A stretch of DNA of 64,000 nt. Origin: Adiantum capillus-veneris (taxonomy: Eukaryota > Streptophyta > Polypodiopsida > Polypodiales > Pteridaceae). The notes under the pieces were generated by a model. That model made no database searches. It was not told where the DNA came from and saw nothing but the letters and a program-made list of their open reading frames with translations. The DNA lies in the NCBI GenBank assembly GCA_014529385.2, contig CM043963.1, positions 95,494,412-95,558,411 of the forward strand, written 5' to 3'. The translations under genes were made by a program, and so were the position numbers. Of the stretch, positions 21,001-31,925 are shown piece by piece (positions within the stretch are counted from its first letter, which is position 1; each line of letters starts with the position of its first letter).

Positions 21001-22574
21001 CGTGGTGGCGACTACAATGGCCATGACACGAGATTTCTAGTCAAGAGGTTGTTGCCGCCACTAGCTTCAGCCACAGAGAGGCTTGTGAGTGGCAAATAGT
21101 GCTCCCTATAACTAATTTGGACCCTTGTGTTGGAGTTCAAGTTATTGGTGTTTGAACCTGTGGATCGGAGTTCAAGGGACATGCATCTGGCAAGGAACCA
21201 ATCAGACGTATCTAAACCACTATGGATGAGTGCCTCACTACTTATGTCCACTATGAGTTGCACAGAGGTTGTTAAAGTTATGGCATCTCAAGTGAACTAC
21301 CCAGTGTGATCCCAATATTTATTTTGGCTTTTAGGTTTTTATTTCACTTATTTGTCAAAGTCTGGGTAGGGCAATTTACTTAGGTGAATATGTAAGCACA
21401 CCTAGTCCCCATTGTATTATTATCGATTCATTGCCAAGGTTGGTCGGTCAACTCTCTCTCTCTCTCTCTCTCTCGTATTATCCCCATTGCTCTACACTTA
21501 TGCATCATCAACTTTGACAAGGGGGTGGGTGTGGGCACGAGCGTGGGTTAAAAAGTAGGAAGCAACACGAAAAAAGTGTAGTTCTTTGCATGAAGTTTCA
21601 GGTGGGTTAAATTGGCGTGCGTGCCAGTAGTGTCATAGGTGCTCAGTTAAATATTTTTGCCTGTTGAAGAGAACAATAGAATGAAAACATTGATGAGGTC
21701 TTTATTCCGCTTGCTTCCAGGAAGTAAGCGTCCAATCTGTCATTGTGCTCTACTAGTGTGCATCTTTACTCTCTTTAGTTTGTTACTTGTTTGCTTTGAT
21801 GGTTTCAGTCTTATGCAGGTTCGGCTAATTGCAGGAAATGCTCCTCACTATTCAATGACATCAAGTCAGATGGAAACTCTTCACAACAGGTTAGAACAGA
21901 CTGGTCGTCAGCTGACCGTGTGTGCAGCCACTTTTGGGGTTCCCTTCCATTTCACAGCATGGTTGGGTACGACAGGAGCCTTCAAAATGAAAGATTATGT
22001 GGACCCAAATCGAGGTCCGGAAGAAGTCTTAGTGATATTGTCTGTATATCCCTTGCGTTACATAAATGAAGATTTATTGAGCCCCCCACAAAAAAGACTA
22101 AAAATATTACAGACAGTGCGCTCCATGAATCCTGAAGCCTTCATACGGGGTTTTGTCACAGCTTCATACAGTACACCCTTCTTCTCGAGACGCTTTCGGG
22201 AGGCTCTTTATCACTTCGAATCTCAATATGACATACTGGATACGTTCATCGAAAGAGACAGTGAAGATAGGCAGGTATTTGAGAGAGAGATTTTAGGCAG
22301 GGCTGTGCTGAACTTAGTCGCATGTGAGGAGACGCACGTGGTTGAAAAGGTGGAGAAATATAACCAGTGCTATGCATCTGTGAGAAGGGTCGGCCTTGAA
22401 CAGGTACCATTGAATCAAAAGTTGAAAAACCAAGTTCAAAATATACTGAGAAGCTGGCACAAAAATTACATTGTCGGGGAGGACCTTAATTATCTCTTGA
22501 TGGGGTGGAAAGGCCGTATGTTGCATGCATTGGCTGTTTGGAAAGGTTCCAAGGTGTCGGAAGGGCAGCCATAG
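18050..22574 (+). CDS. GRAS-family transcriptional regulator, SCARECROW-like (LISCL/SCL14-like), two exons
   Basis: Exon 1 is 18050-19108 and exon 2 is 21819-22574, joined in phase 0 across CAG/GTATGC and TTATGCAG/GTT, giving 604 residues. The start is the first in-frame ATG; a TGA stands in frame at 18014. The N-terminus (about 1-213) is variable, with acidic and aromatic patches. Leucine heptad region I starts near residue 214 (VDLNHLLLRCANAI), followed by ASPDGDGAQRMAYYF and LEARLAGTG, typical of the LISCL group. The VHIID core is LHIMEYQFTGFQ (325-336), then ERPGGPPQ at the splice junction. PFYRE is PFFSRRFREALYHF (from 473), and the SAW end has YIVGEDLNYLLMGWKGR and a Trp near 594. GRAS proteins are nuclear regulators, and SCL14 relatives act with TGA factors in stress responses (family knowledge). 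The Asp of VHIID is Glu here. The intron is 2.7 kb and holds a small LTR element. Confidence 0.9.
19757..20003 (+). repeat. 5' LTR of the intronic retroelement
   Basis: Ends in CA directly before the PBS. The left boundary (TGTTAG) is approximate because this copy has about 20 extra bases near its start relative to the partner. Confidence 0.7.
20004..20015 (+). other. Primer binding site TGGTATCAGAGC
   Basis: Exact match to the plant copia initiator Met-tRNA PBS, adjacent to the 5' LTR. Confidence 0.9.
21270..21519 (+). repeat. 3' LTR of the intronic retroelement
   Basis: Begins TGTTAAAGTTATGGC and ends AACTTTGACA. It contains a (CT)n expansion at 21451-21473 and about 40 bp (AAGCACACCTAG...) absent from the 5' copy. 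Confidence 0.75.
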
Positions 22575-23585
22575 CAAGGTGCAAGTTTGTTGCGCAAAAT
22601 TTTTTTAATGTGTTTGAGGAGGATATTCAAGGCATAGAGGATTATCTATGTCCTTTTTTAATGATGTTATTCTTTAGAGTGAAGAGATGTTGCTAATGGA
22701 AATTGATTTTAACAGTTATTTGAAGTCAGATGCACATGATATTACGCAAACGTTTGGCTTTCTTTCCTAAGATGAATTTCCAATGATCAAAGCAACTTTG
22801 CAGGTTTTCCTCTACCCAGGATGCTCATTTGTTTTGAATCAAATGGTAAAGTCTGCATATCGGCCTTTGTATTGCAGTGTGGCTTCATGCGGTTACAGCA
22901 ACGTTGGTGAAGCACATTACGGAAGTTGTGGATGTGATGGGAAGGGGCCAATGCAAGCTACCGCATTGACATGGAGTCGCCAGCTGATGTTTAGAACTCA
23001 AGAACGACTCAGTACTCCCTCTCTCTTAAGCTTATGAACTCACTTGTACAAAGTCCAGTTACTGACTTGATCTCTAGACCCATTCGGGTCCATGAGCGTG
23101 CATACACAAGCAGACTCTCTTTGGCATCCATCTGTTGATCTGTTCTTATTCATGAACATGCACTATGATTATAAATTTATGGTTCAGAGATGGAGTGCAG
23201 ACTGCAAATGCATGGGGCTGTTGACTTTTCCCATAAATCGTGCTGGCGATGTTTTGTCAACAGTCGATTGATGACGTGCATGGCAATTACTGACCTGTTC
23301 TTATTATGAACATGCATGATGATTATAAAGTGGCTTTTTACTTCTATAGTTCAAAGGTTGTGTGCAGACTACCAGAGCGTGGGGCTGTGACTTCTTCCAC
23401 AAGTCCGATCGGCGAAGTTTTGGCAACAGTCCATTTTTTGGTGAAGAAAATAGATAAACATCGATTTGAGTATGGCACTACTATGCCATCGGGAAGTCCA
23501 GCAACCAGACAGAATTAGGCATTTTGCTTATGAAGAGGGAGAATGTGTCTTGAGACATTCAGTTCAAGAAAATTTGAAAGGTGGG
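22575..23585. repeat. GRAS 3' flank with a diverged direct repeat of about 150 bp
   Basis: No further coding sequence is recognised after the GRAS stop. Segment 23130-23275 (CTGTTCTTATTCATGAACAT, GTGCAGACTGCAAATGC, GGCGATGTTTTGTCAACAGTC) recurs in diverged form at 23298-23435 (CTGTTCTTATTATGAACATG, GTGCAGACTACCAGAGC, GGCGAAGTTTTGGCAACAGTC). Confidence 0.6.
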
Positions 23586-23959
23586 GTGACATGAATTAGA
23601 TGCAAAACTGTCTAATTTTAAGGTTACGTGCAATATGCATCAACTTTTCATTAAGTCCAAGACTTCGTAATATTATCATCATCTGAAGAGGTTGGCTGTG
23701 TTGAAAATAAGTCTGCTGGTTGAGAAGAACATACTTGGGCATTTGTATTGAGTGGAAGCTCGCTCCAGTGATTGAACCAGTCACGGAAATTACCAAGGAT
23801 GTTTGAATTGTTATTGCGAATTAAGCTCAAAAATCCTTTGCTAAGAGATGATTATACAATCCTTTGCCAAGAGATAATCATAAGGTGAAAATGCAGGCAA
23901 TTGCCGATTCAATGATTATTATGCTCAGTTAGCTGGTTACTACTTTTGAGAGGTTGCTA

Positions 23960-23978
23960 GGGGGGGGGGGGGGGGGGG
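23960..23978. repeat. Poly(G)19
   Basis: Uninterrupted G run 10 bp before the snap-back duplication. Confidence 0.95.
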
Positions 23979-23988
23979 TTGTTGATGC

Positions 23989-24409
23989 TGGAAATTCAAA
24001 GGTACTTGGAGCGGGGATGACATGACGAGGAGAAAGAGAATGAGGAGTACAAATTTTTGGTTGGTGCTGGCGATAAGGTAAACTAAGGGGGTTTGCTGTT
24101 TGACAAGGACAAGGGGGCCTTCGTAGTTTTTCCTTGTGGACTATGTATTCACAATTGTTACCATTTGGCTTTGCTCCTCATTCTCTTTCTCCTCGTCATG
24201 TCATCCCCGCTCCAAGTACCTTTGGAAATTCAAAGGTACTTGGAGCGGGGATGACATGACGAGGAGAAAGAGAATGAGGAGTACAAATTTTTGGTTGGTG
24301 CTGGCGATAAGGTAAACTAAGGGGGTTTGCTGTTTGACAAGGACAAGGGGGCCTTCGTAGTTTTTCCTTGTGGACTATGTATTCACAATTGTTACCATTT
24401 GGCTTTGCT
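23989..24409. repeat. Perfect 187-bp direct duplication with an inverted 48-bp segment between copies
   Basis: Copy 1 (23989-24175) and copy 2 (24223-24409) appear base-for-base identical. Between them, 24176-24223 is the exact reverse complement of 23998-24045, part of copy 1. With the start of copy 2 this forms a hairpin with perfect 48-bp arms (24176-24223 and 24232-24279) and an 8-nt loop, GGAAATTC. There is no coding potential. The arrangement is what a strand-switch (snap-back) replication error would produce. Confidence 0.93.
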
Positions 24410-24778
24410 TGGAAAACATGGTATGCTTGTAGACACCCATATTTTCTAGGCTAGATGAATATGCCATTGTTTTGTGTTAATTTTGCAGAATGTTGTGATT
24501 TCTTTAAGCAAGATTTTGATTTATATTGGTTTTTGGTTGCAGGATTCCAGAGAGTTCATGCTGAAACATATGGATTGCTGTAAATCTAGCACTAAGTGCA
24601 TATGCAGCTTCTGCATTATTCGATATCGGGCATTTCCGATGATTGCTGCCAATCAATTGCATGTGCAATGGTTTTTCATAGCTGGTCAGAGAAATTCGAG
24701 CCAAATAAAAGTTACATATTCAGGCTGCTGGCCAATTGTAAGAGGAGTTAGAAGTTATTTTCTATTTTCAAAAACCTG

Positions 24779-24916
<138 letters not shown>

Positions 24917-25654
24917 GCGCATGGGCAATCCATGTTCATGCAGCAGACGGGTGTGCGAATGTGGATGGCCATGTGGCAGAAAAGGAGTGGCTGTGGTAAA
25001 AGCAGGATGGACAAGACCTTGGACAGGCAAGACCCCTGCGCAGCTCAACCCAAATAAAAGCAGCAAAAAGCATGTGCATTTCATCGGCAGTTCTTCGGCT
25101 TCTGTCAGTGCAGCAAGGTTACCCAGAAATATGTCTCCTTGAACATTATGCAGTGGTCGTCAAAATGCTCAACCAATGAGCTGCTCCAAATTTTTGAGAG
25201 ACGTTCACCGATCCCAAAGGGGGATGGGCAGGCACATTTTCGGTGCGTAAACAGCCTGAGCACCTCAAAAGCCAAATGTTAGGCCCGTGTCACAGTTAAC
25301 AGGACAGATGAAGTACAGGCTGAGCTGGTCCAATCAGCTTGACCACCTTGCATTGATGCTGTCACACAGCGGTGGTCATGATGATGACGAGCAGATGTGG
25401 ATGTCCAGGTCATGGCCAATGCCTCTCTGCTTGCGTCCAAGGGATCACTCTCGTTCTCTCCCGCCCAAATGATTTTCTCTGCATGCAGCTTCCTCCGCAG
25501 TGCTTCGTTTGTGCCGCCTCATCTGAAAGAAGCTGCGGATACTCAATGTGGAGAGCCCTCTTGGGTGGTCATGTGTGACAGGAGCCTTAGCAAGGTAGGG
25601 TAGATCAAATGTTGACATGATAATTGATAATGAGAACTTAATGTTAAGCAGGAA

Positions 25655-26470
25655 GTCCTTATCATGGGACACATTCATGAGACTGCAAATGTGAATACCC
25701 ACCCAAGACATTGATTGTCATGAAGGACGCTTGCCTCATGTATCTTTTTGTCTAATAGGCCAAAACTGCATTACTTTCTTGTACAAAAAGTGAGTATGAA
25801 AGCTGTAATTTGATAAAGATAGCTGTAATAGCTATCTTTGTTGTAAAGTGTATTGTCTTGTCATTCCATAAACGGAAAGACTTGTTAAGGGAAAGACTTG
25901 TCATTTGTCATTTCAACCATGTTTTCCAAGTACACTTCTCTATAGCAAGCTATTATGAGTGGCTTCCTGCCACAGCTGCGAACGGAAAAAGTCGAGAGCA
26001 GTTTTTGTTCCGAAAGCAAAGCATGCTTCCTTTCAAAATTGCATGATGTTTTCAGTAGCTATAAGGTATTTCCAATGTTTTATATATTTCTCCTTAGAAC
26101 AAGTGTTCGGGAAAAATGTGTCTTAGCTTAATATCGTGCCGTTTTCAATTTCCAAAATGCCGGTTGAGCGCAAGGGGAAAAGGAGAAATTCCGCCCCAAA
26201 ATAGAGAAAAATAATGTAAAAACCTGAAAAAATAACGTAGTTTTTCAAAATTTCATCTTGGCAAATTCAAGGAAAGGAATTTGGTATGTTTGGAAAAATC
26301 ATTTTTCCTGAACATTGAACACTGCTTAGAACACACACAAAGGAACTGTCAACTTAAGAAATTGATTACTCGAGTTCTAGCTTTGCGTGTAAAAGCGTGT
26401 GCATGAGGAACGAGGACTTCAAGTTTGCGATGCTTGTGTGCAGTGGCATAGTGTATTTTAACTGGCTGAA
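25655..26470 (+). repeat. Dispersed repeat, copy A
   Basis: Matches the region about 62745-63560 over several blocks: TTCTTGTACAAAAAGT, GGGAAAGACTTGTCATTT, AAGTACACTTCTCTAT.GCAAGCTATTATGAGTG, TTTTCAGTAGCT...GGTATTTCCAAT, ACACACAAAGGAA.TGT and GTGTAAAAG.GTGTGCATGAGGA. Its left part (25655-25745) also matches 60650-60725. The element class is unknown. The MITE at 26102-26324 is inserted in it. Confidence 0.75.
26102..26324 (+). mobile_element. MITE, 223 bp, 9-bp target-site duplication (copy 1)
   Basis: Begins AGTGTTCGGGAAAAATG and ends with an inverted counterpart (…GAACACTG, with a second CCTGAACA just inside). It is flanked by the exact 9-bp direct repeat CTTAGAACA at 26093-26101 and 26325-26333. 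The homologous dispersed repeat near 63438-63450 has a single site and no insert, showing that this is an insertion. Terminal inverted repeats plus a 9-bp duplication are typical of Mutator-like (MULE-type) non-autonomous elements. No coding capacity. Confidence 0.85.
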
Positions 26471-27235
26471 ATGCGAAGTCTTTGAGCTTGCCTTGAAGAA
26501 GAAAGGTAAATTTTATGAGTTAGAAGTATAGATACCAGCAAATCCTTCAACTTTGAACCCTGTAGCCAGGAATGTTCTAATTGTGCCCTTTTTTTCTTCG
26601 GTTTGAGAAAATCTTTGTGCCTCTTTTGAAACAATGTCAACCCAAATCAGAACTGTTTGCATGAAAATTTGAACAAAGGAGGATGGTTAACATAATAAAC
26701 CAAAAAAGAGCTTTTGAGCTTGCCTTGAAGAAGACTGGTAAATCTTGGGAGTTCATTGTAGATACCACCAAATCCTTCAACTTCGAACATTGTAGTTAGG
26801 ACTTTGGCCAGATAAAATGTTTGTGGTTTGTAGAAAAATACACCGGCTAAACATGGTTTTGGCTACATGGGGGCCGGATATTGTGAGTTTGGGTTCTCGT
26901 GCAGCCTCCTTGGAAACAACGCCAACCCAAATCAAACCTATCCAGTGTTAGAAAAAAACCGGGGTCCAGTGTATTTTAAACCGCTGAAATTCTAAAATCC
27001 CGGTTAGATTTTTGCTTGCCTTGAAGAAAACTGGGAAATTTTCACAAGTTTTAGTGTAATTACCGGCAAAAGCTTCAAATTTTGACCTAAAAACTGGGAG
27101 AATTTCAAGTTTGCCTTTATTTTCTTCGGTTAGGAAAAACGTATTTTTCTAGCCCTGAACCCATTTGCATGAAACTCTAAACAAAGGAGGAAGGTTAACC
27201 TAATAAACCAAAAAAGAGCTTTTACCTTGTACTTA
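26450..27235. repeat. Three diverged tandem-like units
   Basis: A block beginning TTGAGCTTGCCTTGAAGAAGA appears near 26480 and 26713 and, diverged, near 27010. Each is followed by GGTAAAT.TT, TACC.CAAA.CCTTCAA and a TTTTCTTCGGTT or AACAAAGGAGGA.GGTTAAC.TAATAAACC block. Period is about 230-300 bp. Non-coding. Confidence 0.7.
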
Positions 27236-27355
27236 TGGGAAGGACTTGTTTTTGCATCAAGATGATTGGCTACTTCCGGCCAAATGTGACTATGTGACCA
27301 TTCTGACCGTTCAAATGTTAAGAAAACTTATGCTTAAGCCTTATGACCATTGGAA

Positions 27356-27465
27356 ACTCGGATGCTCTATAGATTTTGTGATTATTTACTAAAATTTTGT
27401 ACATGATCGGATGCTCTATAGATTTTGTGATTATTTACTAACATTTTGTACATGACCAGACTTTG
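27356..27465. repeat. Tandem duplication, about 54 bp x 2
   Basis: Two nearly identical copies of the CGGATGCTCTATAGATTTTG... unit, differing at one or two bases. Confidence 0.92.
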
Positions 27466-27734
27466 AGATAGCAAATAATAAATTCTTAATAAGTTGGGTT
27501 TTGCTGTTTCAAAGGTTTGAGGCAATCTTACATAACACACACATCATTTCTTTTCTTTCCACAGTGGTATTTGTTTGTTAGCAATAGCAAGCAATTTATC
27601 AAGAATCCATTGCCTGTCCATAAATTATTTTAAATGAACTTAGCATATTGTCAACTACTCATAAAAAATTGCATGTGAAAGGCTTGTTGAGAGTGGGAAA
27701 TTAATGTGGCTTTAAAATGCCTTGTTAATCTTGC

Positions 27735-27825
27735 AAACATTTTCAAAGACTTTTGGGCCTGCTAAAGGCCTTAGAGGCAAACATTTTCAAAGACTTTTTG
27801 GCCCGCTAAAGGCCTTAGAGGCCTT
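27735..27825. repeat. Tandem duplication, about 44 bp x 2
   Basis: GCAAACATTTTCAAAGACTT...GCTAAAGGCCTTAGAG occurs twice, with one inserted T and a single substitution. Confidence 0.9.
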
Positions 27826-27830
27826 AAAAG

Positions 27831-28008
27831 TCTGCAAGAAAAAGACATCTCTGAAGATTGCATTTATGTATCGCTGAAAAAGGCTTTAGAAAACAAAGGA
27901 ATAAAGAGTGTATTCATAGGTGCAAGAAAAAGACATCTCTCAAGATTGCATTTATGTATAGTTGAAAAAGGCTTTAGAAAACAAAGGAATAAAGAGTGTA
28001 TTCATAGG
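27831..28008. repeat. Tandem duplication, about 86 bp x 2
   Basis: TGCAAGAAAAAGACATCTCT...GTGTATTCATAGG occurs twice head to tail with about three substitutions. Confidence 0.93.
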
Positions 28009-31000
28009 AGTTTCATCCATGATGTGAAGTATTGATTCAATGACTGTTTTTTCAAGTTTTGATTTGTAAAGAGTCCTTTCATTTAATGACTTCATGCTTA
28101 TTGAATCTACCCTTTTTTAATGAAGATATTAAAATATTCTTTTGTTTTAGTTTTTCAATGTGTCTTTATTTTATTTCAATTTTGGTCTAAGAATATAGAG
28201 CCTAGAGGAGTTGGTAGAGAAAAAGTGCAAATCTCTCACCATCAAAAGTTTCACTGTCACATTAAATGTAATGTACCCTTTGTTTGCACTTTAGTCTTTT
28301 CATCACCATTTGATTACATACAATATGATTTTTTTTTCATTTTAGTGTTTTTAAAAGGTGTCTCTATATTTGTGTTGATGTGAGGCATTAAACATGTATA
28401 AAGAAGATCCTCTCCCTCTCTCTAATTGATGAAAATAAGGATAAACTTGAAATTAATGAAGCAATTCATCTCAAAAGCCTATATAACCAAGTCAAATTCA
28501 ATTTTTAGTATCTTGTATTGATAGCCAATAGTGTTCTTATGAAAAGCTACAAATATTTTTTAATCTTTGGAGATATTTAATCTCACAATCACAAAAAATT
28601 TGAAGGGTATTTTGGGAATTTTATAATTTGAGGAGCATTTTGGGAATTTTGGGAATATCACAAATTAGAGGGATTTCGGTAAACCATTTGTGATTATGTA
28701 TGTATAATGGATGATATAATTTTATATTACAACACAACAAAAGTTCCATGTGATTTTATGTGCAAGCTTTTGTGAAATCATACAAGAGAGCAAAGTGACG
28801 ATCCACAGGATCGGAGGCAAACAAGCCTCAGAGGACTAGTTTAGAACAATACATGTCATGATGACATCTTGTAATAAGTAAAGCCTAGCAGTGGTTTCTC
28901 TCTCAAGCAAAAAACTTGTAATCCTTTGACCCTCAAGGCTCGGTCCGAGCTCGAGGTTGGTGTATATTTCTATCCACTCACAATTGTGAGTTTTGAAAAA
29001 AAAAAAAAAACTTACTCTCTATAAATCTCACCCCCCCCTTCACTTAGCGGGCCTTCGTGCTTCCTCACCTTGTTTTAATTGCATCTCTTCATATGGTTTT
29101 CTCCTATGTGAGATGGTAGAGCTAGGATTTACATGGTATTGTGGGCTTCATTAGTTATAGACATAAATGCCTTTATTTGTGAGCTCATTGACAATTAAAG
29201 ATAGATATTGTTATTGTCCATAAAATTAAACACGGCAAAGACTTGGAGCAATCCGTCCAAACATTGCTCCAAATTTATTCTGAGAAACTTTCAAATTTGA
29301 GGGGTATTTTGGTGATTTTAATAAGAAATTCATTCCATTTACTTCTTATTTACTTGAAAGAAAACATAAATATACAAATATCTTCAATTTTAAAATTACA
29401 TCATTAGCATGATTTGGGTGTTCTATCCTTACCGAAGAATTACAAAAAATGTAGCCGAGACAAGGTCGATAAAGACCCTTGTCTGAGTCGAAGTGCTTAT
29501 CATTCAACTTTGTGTCCTTGTCAACAAAAAATTGTATTTACCACATTCTTCGCTAATATTTTACGCACAACATCAGTGCATGTGCGGATATCATTTTTAT
29601 TTGATATTTTAATAATAAAATAACGAAGGGGGTTAGGGTTGTGCTAAAGGAAAGTAATTTAGCATTCATTCATTGCTTCAAAGAGTTCAACTGTTTATTA
29701 AAGCCTTATGCCTTATGTAGCCCCTAAAGAAACCTCTTCTTAAGCATTTCAAAACAAAACGTAAAGGAAGTCAATGTGGCTTTTTGGCCTCTAAAGGTCT
29801 TAGTAACCAAGTGGCCAAGGTATTTCAGTTTTGCTTGTTTGACAAGTGTCCCTATGGAGATTAAAAGTCTTCTGAAAGAATAAAAAGAGATCCTAGTCTT
29901 TTAAATGCTATGAGTACGATCGGTCGCCTCTCTTCTTTCGCTCCCTCTCTTCTTTCGCTCCTTCTCTCACTTCTGGCATTTAGCCTTCTTCTCGCACATA
30001 GAGACACGTGTAAAGAGTTACTACCTTCGCCATATTATGTTATGTAGTTGATTTTCGAAAAGTTCGAAAGTGCATTCAATTTTTGGCATGCTTGACAAAG
30101 GCTTGTAGAGAACAAATGAATAAACAATATATAGGAGTTTAATCCCATGATATGAGATATTAATAAAGGGTCCTTTCATACATATTTTTTGATTTTTATT
30201 TTCAAGAAAATTATTAAACGATTAAAAAAAATACAGAGTATCTTTACATAGATAGTTTTAAAAGAGATCTTTCCTTGAAAGGAGTAGACATCTTGAAATG
30301 CCAAACTTGGATCCCTCAATTGCTTTCTTTTCTCTTTCCTTCACCAAACCCTCTTTAAGAATGGTTTCACACTCCCATTCTTGATAGTGCTTCCCTCTCC
30401 TAATTTTGTTTTTGTTGGGCAAAGAATATCAAATGACACTTTCATGAGTGACTTTCACAAGAGAGCTTCCATTTGCTCTTCAAACAGTACATGCTTCATC
30501 AAGGGTGGAGCTAGTAATCTATGCATATGCTAAATTTATGTAGAGGAACAAATCTACAAAAAAAATAAAAAATGTTAGAAAGGGTACATACAAGGATCAC
30601 AAATTGTGAAGTGTCAATGAGGGCGAGATCATACTGTAGAGCAAAAAGTGATGAATGTGTGTAGAAGATCGAGAGGTAGATAGCAAGGGGTGGTGAAGGA
30701 AGAGGTTGAAGTGGCATAGGAAGCCCTAGCAAAAACAATATTTTGTTGATGTTTCATATTCAGCTCGAATAAGGAAGAGGGTTGAAGTGGCGTAGGAAGC
30801 CCTAGCAAAAACAATATCTTGTTGGTATTTCATATTCAAGCTCGCATGAACCCAATTAAAAAAAGTCATTTCTTTTCCTTCATTATATCTGATTGGACAC
30901 AAGCCTCGTGATTTTATCACTTGTTTTCAAATTGTGAAGACCTAATCACTTTGAAATTAATCACTTTGAAATTAAGACATGTGGTGAAGGGTTTCGATTT

Positions 31001-31250
31001 TTAATTGTATCCAATAAGAACCAAAAAATGCAAAGTTTTTTTTAGTCAAGACTTTTTTTTGTGAAAGAGTTCTTTTATATAGTGACATGCATGATTCTAA
31101 AAGGCTTCAATCTCCCTCCATGGTAAATGAGATAGAGCAAGATGTATTGTAAGGAGGCAAGCTTTTAGAACCCTTTTGATGAGGTTCTCTAAGTGTCATA
31201 AAATCTAATATCTAGCTAGCCCAAATGATTTTCTAATATTAAACTGATCA
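28009..31250. other. AT-rich intergenic DNA, no gene recognised
   Basis: No domain was found on either strand. It contains a diverged tandem duplication of about 95 bp at 30698-30845 (GGAAGAGG.TTGAAGTGGC.TAGGAAGCCCTAGCAAAAACAA) and short homopolymer A and C runs near 28998 and 29032. Confidence 0.6.
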
Positions 31251-31299
31251 TTCAATGTGGGAGAATAAACGGGAACAAGAGTTAGAATAGAGACATGTG

Positions 31300-31590
31300 C
31301 TTCTAAACTTATCTCATTAGGAGACCAAGAGGAGAGATGGTTACATCTCAATAGGGGTTCAAAAGGAGACGGTCTACCAAAGAGCAATGTGCAATAAGTG
31401 CTTCTAAACTTATCTCAGTAGGGAACCAATAGGAGAGATGGTTACATCTCAATAGGGATCCAAAAGGAGACGGTCTATCAAAGAGCAATGTGCAATAAGT
31501 GCTTCTAGACTTACCTCAGGGGACCAAGAGGAGAGATGGTTGCATCTCAATAGAGGTCCAAAAGGAGGTAGTCTATCAAAGAGCAACGTG
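31300..31590. repeat. Three tandem copies of an approximately 110-bp unit in the left gypsy LTR
   Basis: Unit: GACCAAGAGGAGAGATGG, TTACATCTCAATAGGGG.TC, CAAAAGGAGACGGTCTA.CAA, AGAGCAATGTGCAATAAGTG, CTTCTAAACTTATCTC. Units start near 31318, 31426 and 31524, and the third is partial. The right LTR begins within the second. Confidence 0.88.
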
Positions 31591-31689
31591 CATCTAATGG
31601 AGCATAAAAGACTTTAGGGTTAGCGTCATTAAAGACCTTCAAAGGTTAGTGTTAAAAGTCCTTTGACCTTAGGTAAGCTAGGGCTAAGC

Positions 31690-31925
31690 TTGAGGTGGGC
31701 AGCCGGCCCAAGCTTGAGGTGCTTTTCATGCTTGGTGACTAAAGTGCTTGAGGTGCTTGTCATGCTTGATGAGTAAGGTGCTTGAGGTGCTTGTCGTGCT
31801 TACTAACTAAGGTGCTTGAGGTGCTTGTCGTGCTTGCTGACTAAGGTGCTTGAGGTGCTTGTCATGCTTGATGAGAAAGGTGCTTGAGAAGCTCTTCCCA
31901 TGCATGGGGGGTAAGGTGCTTGAGT
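31690..31925. repeat. Minisatellite in the left gypsy LTR (GGTGCTTGAGGTGCTTGTC-type)
   Basis: Five or more head-to-tail variants of a 34-bp unit combining AAGGTGCTTGAGGTGCTTGT and a CATGCTTGATGA or CGTGCTTGCTGA ending. The equivalent array in the right LTR is 39675-39880. Confidence 0.92.

Larger units (their letters stand above)
19757..21519 (+). mobile_element. Small LTR retroelement (TRIM/LARD-like) inside the GRAS intron
   Basis: Two direct repeats of about 247 and 250 bp (19757-20003 and 21270-21519) flank a 1.27-kb core. They share AAGTTATGGCATCTCAAGTG, TTATTTTGGCTTTTAGG, GTCTGGGTAGGGCAATTTAC and a CATCATCAACTTTGACA end. Immediately after the first repeat is a perfect Met-tRNA PBS. The core has no intact protein: it carries traces of a copia-type gag (an NYRLWK-like stretch near 20630 and a Lys/Asp-rich KDKGKGKG tail near 20930). 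Exact outer ends and target duplication are not clear. Repeat divergence indicates an old insertion. Same orientation as the gene. Confidence 0.8.
19109..21818 (+). other. Intron of the GRAS gene
   Basis: Begins GTATGCAATG and ends TTATGCAG, both canonical, and restores the GRAS alignment across PPQ-VRLIAGN without frame change. Its interior includes the LTR-flanked insertion at 19757-21519. Many plant LISCL genes lack introns in the coding part (family knowledge), so the intron position in the middle of the GRAS domain is notable. Confidence 0.85.
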
